In this document: positions 1 through 5,782 of the stretch, piece after piece
Layout of the letters: each line of letters opens with the position of its first letter
Numbering within the stretch: position 1 is the stretch's first letter
Assembly (NCBI GenBank): GCA_947474875.1
Contig: CANJKY010000083.1
Span: 1-9,228, forward strand
Reading direction: 5' to 3'
Length of the DNA: 9,228 nucleotides
Source of the DNA: Gemmataceae bacterium
Lineage (GTDB): Bacteria; Planctomycetota; Planctomycetia; Gemmatales; Gemmataceae
Program-made: the position numbers and the translations under genes
The notes under the pieces: model-generated
Seen by the model: only the letters and a program-made list of their open reading frames with translations
Databases searched by the model: none
What the model was told of the DNA's origin: nothing

Positions 1-465
1 CACGTTCACCCCCTCCAGCACCTTGTACGTGCTGAAGAAGTGCTCCACCTCCCGCAGGAAGTGGGCGGGCACGTCCTCCAGCTTCTTCATGTGCCCGAAT
101 AGCGGGTCCTTGTGCGGCACCGCCAGCAGCTTGAAGTCGTTCGCCCCCTTGTCCTTCATGCGGAAGATGCCCACCACCCGCGCCTCGATCAGGCAGCCGG
201 GGAAGGTGGCCTCGTTCACCATCACCAGCACGTCCGACGGGTCGCCGTCCTCGGCCAGCGTCTGCGGCACGAACCCGTAGTCGCCGGGGTACATGGCCGA
301 GCTGTACAGATACCGGTCCATCTTGATCAGCCCGGTCGCCTTGTCCACCTCGAACTTGGTCCGCCGCCCCTTCGGGATCTCGACGATCACGTTCACCACC
401 GACGCCTCACCGGTGCCCGGCGGGATCATCATGTAGTCGCGCATGTAGTCGCGGCGGCCGAGCAT
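1..465 (-). CDS. ppa: Inorganic pyrophosphatase, family I (C-terminus beyond window)
   Basis: Soluble cytoplasmic enzyme that hydrolyses pyrophosphate to two phosphates, pulling biosynthetic reactions forward. The 155 visible residues match the family I fold along their length: an early VEIPKGRRTKFEVDK strand region, YPGDYGFVPQTL, then the signature DGDPSDVLV, whose three metal-binding aspartates are D73, D75 and D78, followed by GIFRMKDKG, LLAVPHKDP and the HFFSTYK helix. The E. coli enzyme has 175 residues, so only about 20 C-terminal residues should be missing. The start at 465 is the most upstream ATG. In-frame ATGs at 444 and 432 are also possible and would place the signature closer to the E. 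coli numbering. None has a clear Shine-Dalgarno sequence. A 25-bp perfect hairpin lies 21 nt upstream of the start. Identity is very secure; the exact start is not. Confidence 0.96.
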   Translation of the reverse strand, partial: MLGRRDYMRDYMMIPPGTGEASVVNVIVEIPKGRRTKFEVDKATGLIKMDRYLYSSAMYPGDYGFVPQTLAEDGDPSDVLVMVNEATFPGCLIEARVVGIFRMKDKGANDFKLLAVPHKDPLFGHMKKLEDVPAHFLREVEHFFSTYKVLEGVNV

Positions 466-486
466 GGAGCGGTCTCTGATTTCGGT

Positions 487-546
487 GAGCCGCGACCGCC
501 AGGGAGCGGGGTGAGTGGACGCCCCGCTCCCTGGCGGTCGCGGCTC
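487..546. repeat. 60-bp perfect inverted repeat (25-bp arms, 10-nt loop)
   Basis: Arms 487-511 and 522-546 are exact reverse complements, separated by TGAGTGGACG at 512-521. Each arm also contains a weak inner dyad (CCGC..GCGG). It lies between the end of the secreted-protein gene and the start of ppa, both on the minus strand. As RNA it would form a long GC-rich stem in the 5' leader of ppa or the 3' end of the upstream transcript. No U-tract follows it, so it is a poor intrinsic terminator. It looks more like a dispersed REP-like palindrome, which is inference because only one copy is in the window. Confidence 0.85.
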
Positions 547-567
547 GCATGAGGTGATATTAAACGC

Positions 568-598
568 CGAACCGCGGGCCGGAACAGCCCGCGGTTCG
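568..598 (-). terminator. Probable intrinsic terminator of the secreted Ig-like protein gene
   Basis: Perfect 12-bp arms CGAACCGCGGGC (568-579) and its complement (587-598) enclose a 7-nt loop. On the minus strand the stem begins 17 nt after the TGA at 616-618 and is followed by GCGTTTAATATC, which is moderately T-rich. Position and form fit a terminator. The T-tract is interrupted, so termination may be partial. The same TTTAATAT stretch could instead serve as a -10-like element for ppa. Confidence 0.5.
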
Positions 599-615
599 AT
601 CGTCGCCGGGATTCG

Positions 616-2460
616 TCACTTCTTCTCGGGCGGCGGCAGGTCCGGGATGGGCACGGTTCCGCCCCCGCCGGCGGGCGGGGGAACCGGCGGGAGCGTGGTC
701 GGCGGCGCCACCGGCGGCATCGGGTCCGCCTTCACCGGCGGCGGGTCGGCCGGCTTCGGTTCCCCGATCGGCGGGAGCGAGGGCGGGATGCCGGCGTCGG
801 GCTTCTTCTCCTCCTTCTTCGGCTCGTCCTTGATCGGCGGCGGCAGCGGGGTGCGGTCGGCCAGTGCCGCCGGCGCGGCGTCGTTCTTCGCCGGCAGCAC
901 GTTCAGCGTGGCCGGGGCGGCGGCCACGTTCGGCCGGTCGTCCGGGGTGTGGTTCACCTGCTTGCGGGGGGTGGTCGGCTGGCCGTTCGGGTTCACCTGC
1001 TCCACCGTGCCGGACGGCTTGTCCAGGTCTACCAGGATCGGGTCCTTGGACACGTCGAACTTGCTGTTCCCGGCCTTGTCCACCGCCGATGCCCGCACGT
1101 AGAACCGCCACAGTTTCTTGTCCTGGATCTCCCACGTGTACTTGCCGGAGTTCGCCGTCCGGTCGACGATCCGCTTCCAGGTGGTCTTGTCCTCGCTGTA
1201 CTCCAGGGTGATCGGCTCGGGCATCTCGTTCTTGTCCGACGACACGTACTCGATGTCCACCAGCGGGCCGTTCAGCCCGCCCCCGCCGACCCGCACGTTC
1301 TTGATCAGGATTTCCGGCGCGGTGGTGTCCACCTCCACCAGGTACTGCGGGGCGTCGCCCTGCCGCGGGTCGTCCGCCTTGGTGCCCGCCCCGCTGATCG
1401 GCTGGATGATGAACCCGTACAGCCCGTCCTTCGGCGCGTCGTACTGGATTTCCACCGTCGGGTCCGGGGTGTCCAGGGTGAAGCTCAGCCCGTCCTTCTT
1501 CCCGGCCGGCACCCAGTCGGCCGTGCCCGACTGGACGAACAGTTGCGCCGCCTGCACCCCGCTGCGGGTGATGTGCGTGATCTTCGACCGCACCGTCAGC
1601 TTGTTCGTGCTGCGGTATTCGATCTTCGCCCGGTTGGTCGGGAACTCGTCCAGCCCGCCGAACCCGGTGCCGACGCGGTTGCCGCCGTCACCCCGACTGC
1701 CGCCGTCGGTTCGCGTGAGCGGGTCGCCGAGCGGCTTGCGGGGGTCGGTTTCCGTCCGATCGCGGTCCCGGTCGGCCCGCCCGCCGCCGGCCCCAAGCCG
1801 GATCACCTTCGAGTACCCGCCGTTGCCCGCCTTGTCGCGGGCGAACACCCGCACCTCCAGCGTCTTCCCGGCCGGGATGGTCGGCCAGCGGAACGAGTCG
1901 TCCGCCCGCAGCTCGCCGGTGTTCAGCGCCTGCCACTGCGTCTCGCCGGCGTACTGCCCCTCGATGCGGATGGACGACTCGACCAGGCTGTCCTCGGTGA
2001 TCGTCCAGCGGATGCCGTTGGTGCCGGTGGCACTCGCCCGGATCTCCGGCGGGGTCTTGTCGAAGTGGATGCGGAACTGCGGGGCCGGCTTGGCCGGGGC
2101 CAGCCGGCCGTCGGCGAACTCGTACTGGACGGCGAACTCCTCCACCCCGTCGCCGGCGGCCACGTAGGTGAACCCGTACCGCGGGGTGGCGGTCGGGTCC
2201 TGCTTGTCCACGATCTTGTCCAGCTCGCTCGGCTTCTTGTTGGCGATCAGCTTGAACCGGCCGTCCGGCGGGGCGGCGTAGAAGCGGATGGACGCCGGCT
2301 TCGGGTCCAGGGTGTCGAGCATCGCCCGGTCGATGGGGAAGCTGATGTCGTGCCGCGGCCAGTGCTTCGTCTGCGGGGCGGACTGGGCGCCGGCCGACCC
2401 GCACACGGCCAGCAGCAGCCCGACGGCGAGCGGGGCGGGCGTCGGAATCGGCCGTCGCAT
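616..2460 (-). CDS. Exported Ig-like/fibronectin-like multidomain protein with Pro-rich tail, function unknown
   Basis: A 614-residue protein with no enzyme motif that I recognise. Residues 1-25 form a signal peptide: MRRP, then a hydrophobic stretch and an AGA|Q cleavage site. C20 is not in a good lipobox because Val precedes it. At least two modules resemble bacterial Ig-like domains: about 134-222, opening DKTPPEI and closing with ARDKAGN, and about 378-481, opening DTTAPEI and closing with AVDKAGN. A further beta-rich region lies between, after a low-complexity Arg/Asp linker (ADRDRDRTETD). Residues 482-614 are rich in Pro, Lys and Ala and look disordered. The start at 2460 is chosen because it gives a proper signal peptide; longer upstream reading lacks one and runs through the divergent promoter region. 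A cell-surface or periplasmic binding or structural role is inferred. A terminator-like hairpin follows the stop. Confidence 0.85.
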   Translation of the reverse strand: MRRPIPTPAPLAVGLLLAVCGSAGAQSAPQTKHWPRHDISFPIDRAMLDTLDPKPASIRFYAAPPDGRFKLIANKKPSELDKIVDKQDPTATPRYGFTYVAAGDGVEEFAVQYEFADGRLAPAKPAPQFRIHFDKTPPEIRASATGTNGIRWTITEDSLVESSIRIEGQYAGETQWQALNTGELRADDSFRWPTIPAGKTLEVRVFARDKAGNGGYSKVIRLGAGGGRADRDRDRTETDPRKPLGDPLTRTDGGSRGDGGNRVGTGFGGLDEFPTNRAKIEYRSTNKLTVRSKITHITRSGVQAAQLFVQSGTADWVPAGKKDGLSFTLDTPDPTVEIQYDAPKDGLYGFIIQPISGAGTKADDPRQGDAPQYLVEVDTTAPEILIKNVRVGGGGLNGPLVDIEYVSSDKNEMPEPITLEYSEDKTTWKRIVDRTANSGKYTWEIQDKKLWRFYVRASAVDKAGNSKFDVSKDPILVDLDKPSGTVEQVNPNGQPTTPRKQVNHTPDDRPNVAAAPATLNVLPAKNDAAPAALADRTPLPPPIKDEPKKEEKKPDAGIPPSLPPIGEPKPADPPPVKADPMPPVAPPTTLPPVPPPAGGGGTVPIPDLPPPEKK

Positions 2461-2546
2461 GGCTGCACCCCCGGAAAAGCCGGCACCCCCCGCCCCCGGC
2501 GCGGAGTTCCACCGTTCGGAATGATCGGACCGGCTGGGAGGACGGC

Positions 2547-2572
2547 TTGACTTAAACGGGGGTTGGTAAGAT
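2547..2572 (+). promoter_or_regulatory. Candidate promoter for the DUF3472-like gene
   Basis: TTGACT at 2547-2552 resembles a sigma70-type -35 box, and TAAGAT at 2567-2572 resembles a -10 box (4 of 6 positions). The spacer is only 14 nt, below the usual 16-18, so this is weak. If used, transcription would start near 2579, and the palindrome at 2588-2613 would lie at the very 5' end of the mRNA. Confidence 0.3.
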
Positions 2573-2587
2573 GGGGGGAGATCGAAA

Positions 2588-2613
2588 AGCCCAGGGACGG
2601 CCGTCCCTGGGCT
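2588..2613. repeat. Perfect 26-bp palindrome with no loop
   Basis: Left half AGCCCAGGGACGG (2588-2600) is followed immediately by its exact reverse complement (2601-2613). It lies 17 nt upstream of the ATG at 2631 and before the AGGA at 2622-2625, in the presumed 5' leader. It could be a binding site for a dimeric protein, an mRNA hairpin affecting translation, or another dispersed palindromic repeat. A perfect uninterrupted 26-bp palindrome is very unlikely by chance. Confidence 0.85.
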
Positions 2614-2630
2614 GGACACACAGGACTCCC

Positions 2631-3479
2631 ATGCGCGCCATCAGCACCTTCACCCTCCTCCTGGTCGCCACCCTCGCCCCCACCGACGAGAAGCTGAAGG
2701 GGGTCGCCTGCCGGTCCGTCCACCTCGGGTACACGGCCGAGGCGGGCACCGCCTTCTACGTCGAAGCGACGGTGACGAAGTCGGCCGACGGCACCTACTT
2801 CTGCGCCGCCGGGTTCAACTCCGGGTACTTCGGCATCCAGGAGCTGGCCAGCGGGAAGAAGGTGGTCATCTTCAGCGTGTGGGACCCAACCGCCGGGAAC
2901 GACCCGAAGAGCGTACCGGAGGAAAAACGGGTACGACAGTTGCACAAGGACGACGCGGTGCGGGTCGGGCGGTTCGGCGGGGAGGGCACCGGCGGGCAGT
3001 CGTTCTTCGACTACGACTGGAAGACTGGCGAGACGTACCGGTTCCTGGTGACGGCCGAGCCGGACCCGAAGGACGACAGTTGGGTGGCGTTCGCAGGGTA
3101 CTTCTACCTGCCGGAGAAAAAGGCGTGGAAGCACCTGGTCACGTTCAGCACGGTGACGACCAAGAAGACGCTGGGCGGGTACTACTCGTTCGTCGAGGAC
3201 TTCCGGCGGAACAAGGTGAGCGCCACGAAAGTGCGGACGGCCGAGTACGGCAACCCGTGGGTGCGGACGGCGAAGGGCGAGTGGAAGGCGGTGACGGAGG
3301 CCCGGTTCACGGCGGACAGCAACCCGGTGACGAACATCGACGCCGGGCTGACGGAGAAGAAGGACCGCTGGTTCCTGACCACCGGCGGGGACACCGAGAA
3401 CAAGACGACGAAGCTGAAGGAGAAGATCCCACAGCCGGACGGCAAGCGGGAGCGGCCGACGGACTTGCCGGTAAAGTAG
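2631..3479 (+). CDS. DUF3472-like secreted protein, function unknown
   Basis: A 282-residue protein whose motifs recall the DUF3472 family as I remember it: FNSGYFGIQE (62-71), VIFSVWDP (79-86), a FGGEGTGGQS segment (115-124), DWKTGETYRFLV just after, and GGYYSFVEDF (182-191). The family has no established biochemical role. These aromatic- and glycine-rich segments suggest a beta-sandwich fold, possibly carbohydrate-related; that is inference. The N-terminus MRAISTFTLLLVATLAPTDE is a short, marginal signal peptide. The start at 2631 has AGGA five nt upstream (2622-2625). An in-frame ATG at 2571 would add residues encoded by the 26-bp palindrome and hide the hydrophobic N-terminus, so I rejected it. 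The gene is divergent from the Ig-like protein gene and ends 4 nt before a nested palindrome. Confidence 0.85.
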   Translation: MRAISTFTLLLVATLAPTDEKLKGVACRSVHLGYTAEAGTAFYVEATVTKSADGTYFCAAGFNSGYFGIQELASGKKVVIFSVWDPTAGNDPKSVPEEKRVRQLHKDDAVRVGRFGGEGTGGQSFFDYDWKTGETYRFLVTAEPDPKDDSWVAFAGYFYLPEKKAWKHLVTFSTVTTKKTLGGYYSFVEDFRRNKVSATKVRTAEYGNPWVRTAKGEWKAVTEARFTADSNPVTNIDAGLTEKKDRWFLTTGGDTENKTTKLKEKIPQPDGKRERPTDLPVK

Positions 3480-3483
3480 CTTT

Positions 3484-3546
3484 TTGGTGGCACAGGCTTC
3501 CAAGCCTGTGTCGGCTGAACACAGGCTTGGAAGCCTGTGCCACCAA
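3484..3546. repeat. 63-bp doubly nested palindromic repeat
   Basis: Outer arms 3484-3511 and 3519-3546 are perfect 28-bp reverse complements around a 7-nt loop (CGGCTGA). Each arm is itself a hairpin: CACAGGCTT, 2 nt, AAGCCTGTG (3491-3510 and 3520-3539). The 9-nt unit therefore occurs four times, in alternating orientation. The element can fold as one long stem or as a cloverleaf-like pair of hairpins. It sits 4 nt after the stop of the DUF3472-like gene and just before the TATAAT box of the next gene. I recall near-identical 'GGCACAGGCTTCC' palindromes as abundant intergenic repeats in planctomycete genomes; that is memory, not a search result. Confidence 0.9.
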
Positions 3547-3557
3547 CCAACTATAAT
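3527..3557 (+). promoter_or_regulatory. Candidate promoter for the CNNM/CBS gene, partly inside the repeat
   Basis: A perfect -10 consensus TATAAT lies at 3552-3557, striking in such GC-rich DNA. The best -35 is TTGGAA at 3527-3532 (4 of 6), which belongs to the right arm of the nested palindrome, with a slightly long 19-nt spacer. A start near 3564 would leave a leader of about 28 nt before the ATG at 3592. Confidence 0.45.
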
Positions 3558-3591
3558 CCCCCCAACGGCCCCACCCCACATCACCCCCTCG

Positions 3592-4758
3592 ATGCCACTG
3601 TTCGCCGCCGGTGCCGTGTCCGACCTGCCGCTGTGGCTCGGGCTGGTGCTCATCCCGCTGCTCATCGCCGTCAACGGGTACTTCGTGGCCGCCGAGTTCG
3701 CACTCGTCGCCCTCCGCCGCACGCGGGTGGAAGAGTTGGTCAGCCAGAACGTGCCGCGGGCGCGGGCGCTGCTGGCGGCGGTGACCGAGCTGGACCGGAG
3801 CGTGGCGGCGGCGCAGCTGGGCATCACGGTGGCCAGCCTGGCGCTCGGGTTCGTGTCCGAGCCGGCCCTGCACACCCTGCTCGAACCGGTGTTCCGCAAC
3901 TTCCCGACCGAGTGGGGGAACACCGTCCGGCACACCGCGTCGGTGCTGCTCACCCTGTCGCTCATCACCTACATGCACGTGGTGTTCGGCGAGCAGATGC
4001 CGAAGATCGCGGCGCTACAGTCGAGCGAACGGATCGGCCTGCTGGTGGCCCGCCCGCTCAACCTGTTCGCCCGGTTCGCCAAGCCGCTCATCCGCCTGAT
4101 GAACGGGTCTAGCTCGCTGTTCCTGCGGGCGTTCGGCATCAAGGCGACGGACTCGCACGGCGAGATCTACACGGTGGACGAGCTGCGGCTGCTGGTGGAG
4201 GACACGGAGGAGGCCGGGCTGATCGACACGGACGCGGCCGAGTACGTGATGAACGTGTTCGAGCTGAGCAACAAGACGGTGCGGGACATCATGGTGCCGT
4301 GGGAGAAGGTGTCGGCGCTCGAACTGCGGACCCCGCCGGACCGCATCCTGGAGGTGGTGCGGGAGGGGGCGCACACCCGCATGCCGGTGTACGACGCCGA
4401 CCGCAACAACATCGTCGGGGTGGTGAACACCAAGGACCTGTTCTTCCTGTTCAGCGTGAAGGGGGCGGTCATCCTGCTCGACGCGCTGTACGACGCCACC
4501 TTCCTCAGCCCGGACGACCCGGTGTCCAAGGCGCTGACCGCGTTCAAGCGGTCGAAGCGGCCGCTGGCGGTGGTGCGGGACGCGACCGGCACAGTGCTCG
4601 GCATCCTGACGCTGGAGGACGTGCTGGAGGAGATCGTCGGCGACATCGAGGACGAGCACGACGACCCGAACCGCAAGAGCCACCTCCGCCGGGTGCTGCG
4701 GAAGACCGGCCCCGGCCACCTCCGGCCGCTCGCCCCGAAGGACCGCCCGCGGGGGTGA
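3592..4758 (+). CDS. CNNM/DUF21 membrane protein with CBS pair, no CorC_HlyC domain
   Basis: A 388-residue inner-membrane protein of the CorC/HlyC (CNNM) family, members of which are linked to Mg2+ or other cation export. The DUF21 part covers about residues 10-190: hydrophobic helix LPLWLGLVLIPLLIAVNGYF, the family segment VAAEFALVALRRTRVEEL, QLGITVASLALGFVSEPAL, and VVFGEQMPKIAAL, which matches the family's G-E-x-x-P-K motif. CBS1 starts at VRDIMVPW (from 230) and includes TRMPVYD; CBS2 ends in LTLEDVLEEIVGDIEDEHD (about 339-357). Family members usually continue with a CorC_HlyC transporter-associated domain of about 80 residues. Here only a short basic tail (358-388) follows. The start at 3592 is an ATG without Shine-Dalgarno; longer TTG/GTG starts at 3484-3487 would translate the palindromic repeat. 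Family assignment is firm, substrate unknown. Confidence 0.93.
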   Translation: MPLFAAGAVSDLPLWLGLVLIPLLIAVNGYFVAAEFALVALRRTRVEELVSQNVPRARALLAAVTELDRSVAAAQLGITVASLALGFVSEPALHTLLEPVFRNFPTEWGNTVRHTASVLLTLSLITYMHVVFGEQMPKIAALQSSERIGLLVARPLNLFARFAKPLIRLMNGSSSLFLRAFGIKATDSHGEIYTVDELRLLVEDTEEAGLIDTDAAEYVMNVFELSNKTVRDIMVPWEKVSALELRTPPDRILEVVREGAHTRMPVYDADRNNIVGVVNTKDLFFLFSVKGAVILLDALYDATFLSPDDPVSKALTAFKRSKRPLAVVRDATGTVLGILTLEDVLEEIVGDIEDEHDDPNRKSHLRRVLRKTGPGHLRPLAPKDRPRG

Positions 4759-4829
4759 GCGGGGGCCGACCACCTCCAGCCCTGTTCGTGCGTCGAACTA
4801 ACGATCGCACCGCCGACCCGCGTTCCCGC

Positions 4830-4858
4830 TTGCGGCGTGTGAAATCCTGAAGTAGGAT
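4830..4858 (+). promoter_or_regulatory. Candidate promoter of the FHA-STAS/kinase operon
   Basis: TTGCGG (4830-4835) and TAGGAT (4853-4858) are separated by exactly 17 nt and give a plausible sigma70-type promoter in the only sizeable gap (159 nt) before the three signalling genes. TAGGAT matches TATAAT at 4 of 6. The -10 box overlaps the inverted repeat at 4841-4861. A start near 4865 would leave a leader of about 53 nt. Confidence 0.4.
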
Positions 4859-4861
4859 TTC
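4841..4861. promoter_or_regulatory. Small inverted repeat overlapping the -10 box, possible operator
   Basis: Arms GAAATCCT (4841-4848) and AGGATTTC (4854-4861) flank GAAGT. This is a local AT-richer island in GC-rich DNA. Its overlap with the candidate -10 suggests an operator for a dimeric regulator. The alternative is a weak terminator for the upstream gene, but no T-tract follows and it is 83 nt from that stop. Confidence 0.35.
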
Positions 4862-4917
4862 GCATGAAAACCATCTGTTCAGTCTTGCCGGCCCCATACT
4901 CTCCGCGGGGTGGCGTC

Positions 4918-5748
4918 ATGAAGTTCGTCCTCATCGTGGCCAAAGGGAAGCACCGCGGGCGGCCCATCCCCATCCACGTCGACCTGTTCGTCATCGGCAC
5001 CGCCCGGACGTGCCAGTTGCGGGCCGACCACCCGGACCTGGGCGAGCAGCACTGCGCGCTGGTCACCCGCGGGCACAAGGTGTTCGTCCGCGACCTGGGC
5101 AGCGGCAAGCCCACCCTGGTGAACGGGCACGACCTGCCGACCAGCGGCGAGTGGCCGCTGCACAAGGGCGACACAGTGGCCGTCGGCCCGCTCGAGTTCC
5201 GCGTGTCGATGCAGGAGAAGCAACTGTCGCAACGCGACCTGGAGGAGTGGGCACTCCGCGCGCTGGACGAGGACCACGGGCCGAAGCGGTCGGCGTTCGA
5301 CGAGCTGGACGACATGATGCGGGGGCCGGACACCTCCTACGTGGCCGCGTCCAAGGCGGCCGAGGCCATCCTGGGCAAGGCGGCGGCCATGCGGGGGGTG
5401 GTCCGCGGGCGGCTGCGGCTCACCCGCGACGGCGGTGTCACCGTCGTCCGGCTGAACGACGTCCACCTGGTTGACGAGGCCGAGCTGTCGCACCTGAAGA
5501 TGGAGCTGCAGGAGAACCTGGGGGTGAACAACCTGCGGGTCCTCATCGACATGAAGAACGTGCGGCGGATGGCGTCGGCGGCGGTGGTGCTGTTCGCCGA
5601 TCTGAGCCAGTGGCTGAAGGGCAAGGGGAGCACGATGGCCCTGTGCCGCCTGCGGCCGGAGCTGGCCGGGATCGTCGGCGACCTGCGGAACCTGTTCAAT
5701 ATCCGGGTGTTCGACGACAAGGACAAGGCGGTGGCCGGCAAGTGGTGA
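4918..5748 (+). CDS. FHA-STAS two-domain signalling protein
   Basis: A 276-residue soluble protein. Residues 1-100 form an FHA domain: KGKHRGRPIPI, FVIGTARTCQL (24-34), the GEQHCAL segment (42-48), VFVRDLGSGKPTLVNG (55-70) and KGDTVAVGPLEFRV. FHA domains usually bind phosphothreonine through the Arg of 'GR' and the Ser of 'SxxH'. Here these positions read G27-T28 and E43, so canonical binding is doubtful. A linker (about 105-165) is charged and Ala-rich. Residues about 168-270 form a STAS (anti-sigma-factor antagonist-like) domain with VLIDMKNVRRMASAAVVLFADL. The usual D-S-S-G switch reads A219-S220-A221-A222, so the Ser that is phosphorylated in SpoIIAA-like proteins seems to be Ala. The ATG at 4918 starts right at the FHA fold; an in-frame ATG at 4864 adds 18 residues with no domain match. 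The kinase gene follows after 34 nt, so co-transcription is likely. Confidence 0.88.
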   Translation: MKFVLIVAKGKHRGRPIPIHVDLFVIGTARTCQLRADHPDLGEQHCALVTRGHKVFVRDLGSGKPTLVNGHDLPTSGEWPLHKGDTVAVGPLEFRVSMQEKQLSQRDLEEWALRALDEDHGPKRSAFDELDDMMRGPDTSYVAASKAAEAILGKAAAMRGVVRGRLRLTRDGGVTVVRLNDVHLVDEAELSHLKMELQENLGVNNLRVLIDMKNVRRMASAAVVLFADLSQWLKGKGSTMALCRLRPELAGIVGDLRNLFNIRVFDDKDKAVAGKW

Positions 5749-5782
5749 CCCCCGCCGGCGGCCCGGCGGCTACAACACCCCC

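Noticed and set aside
949..2550. 533-residue open frame on the plus strand
   Set aside because: It is fully antisense to the secreted Ig-like gene, which has a signal peptide and recognisable modules. The product is Arg/Val/Leu/Pro-rich without domains, typical of a GC-rich shadow frame.
3484..3546. CRISPR-like repeat
   Set aside because: Four copies of CACAGGCTT occur, but as alternating inverted copies within 63 bp and without unique spacers of regular length.
3484..3591. N-terminal extension of the CNNM/CBS protein from TTG or GTG
   Set aside because: The 36 extra residues are a translation of the palindromic repeat (MVAQASKPV...), and the extension would remove the promoter-like TATAAT from the upstream region.
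2247..3968. 573-residue open frame on the minus strand
   Set aside because: It spans the antisense of three genes and two palindromes, with no coherent protein motifs.
4864..4917. Upstream ATG start for the FHA-STAS protein
   Set aside because: The added 18 residues show no domain similarity, and the ATG coincides with the predicted transcription start. The ATG at 4918 begins directly with the FHA fold.
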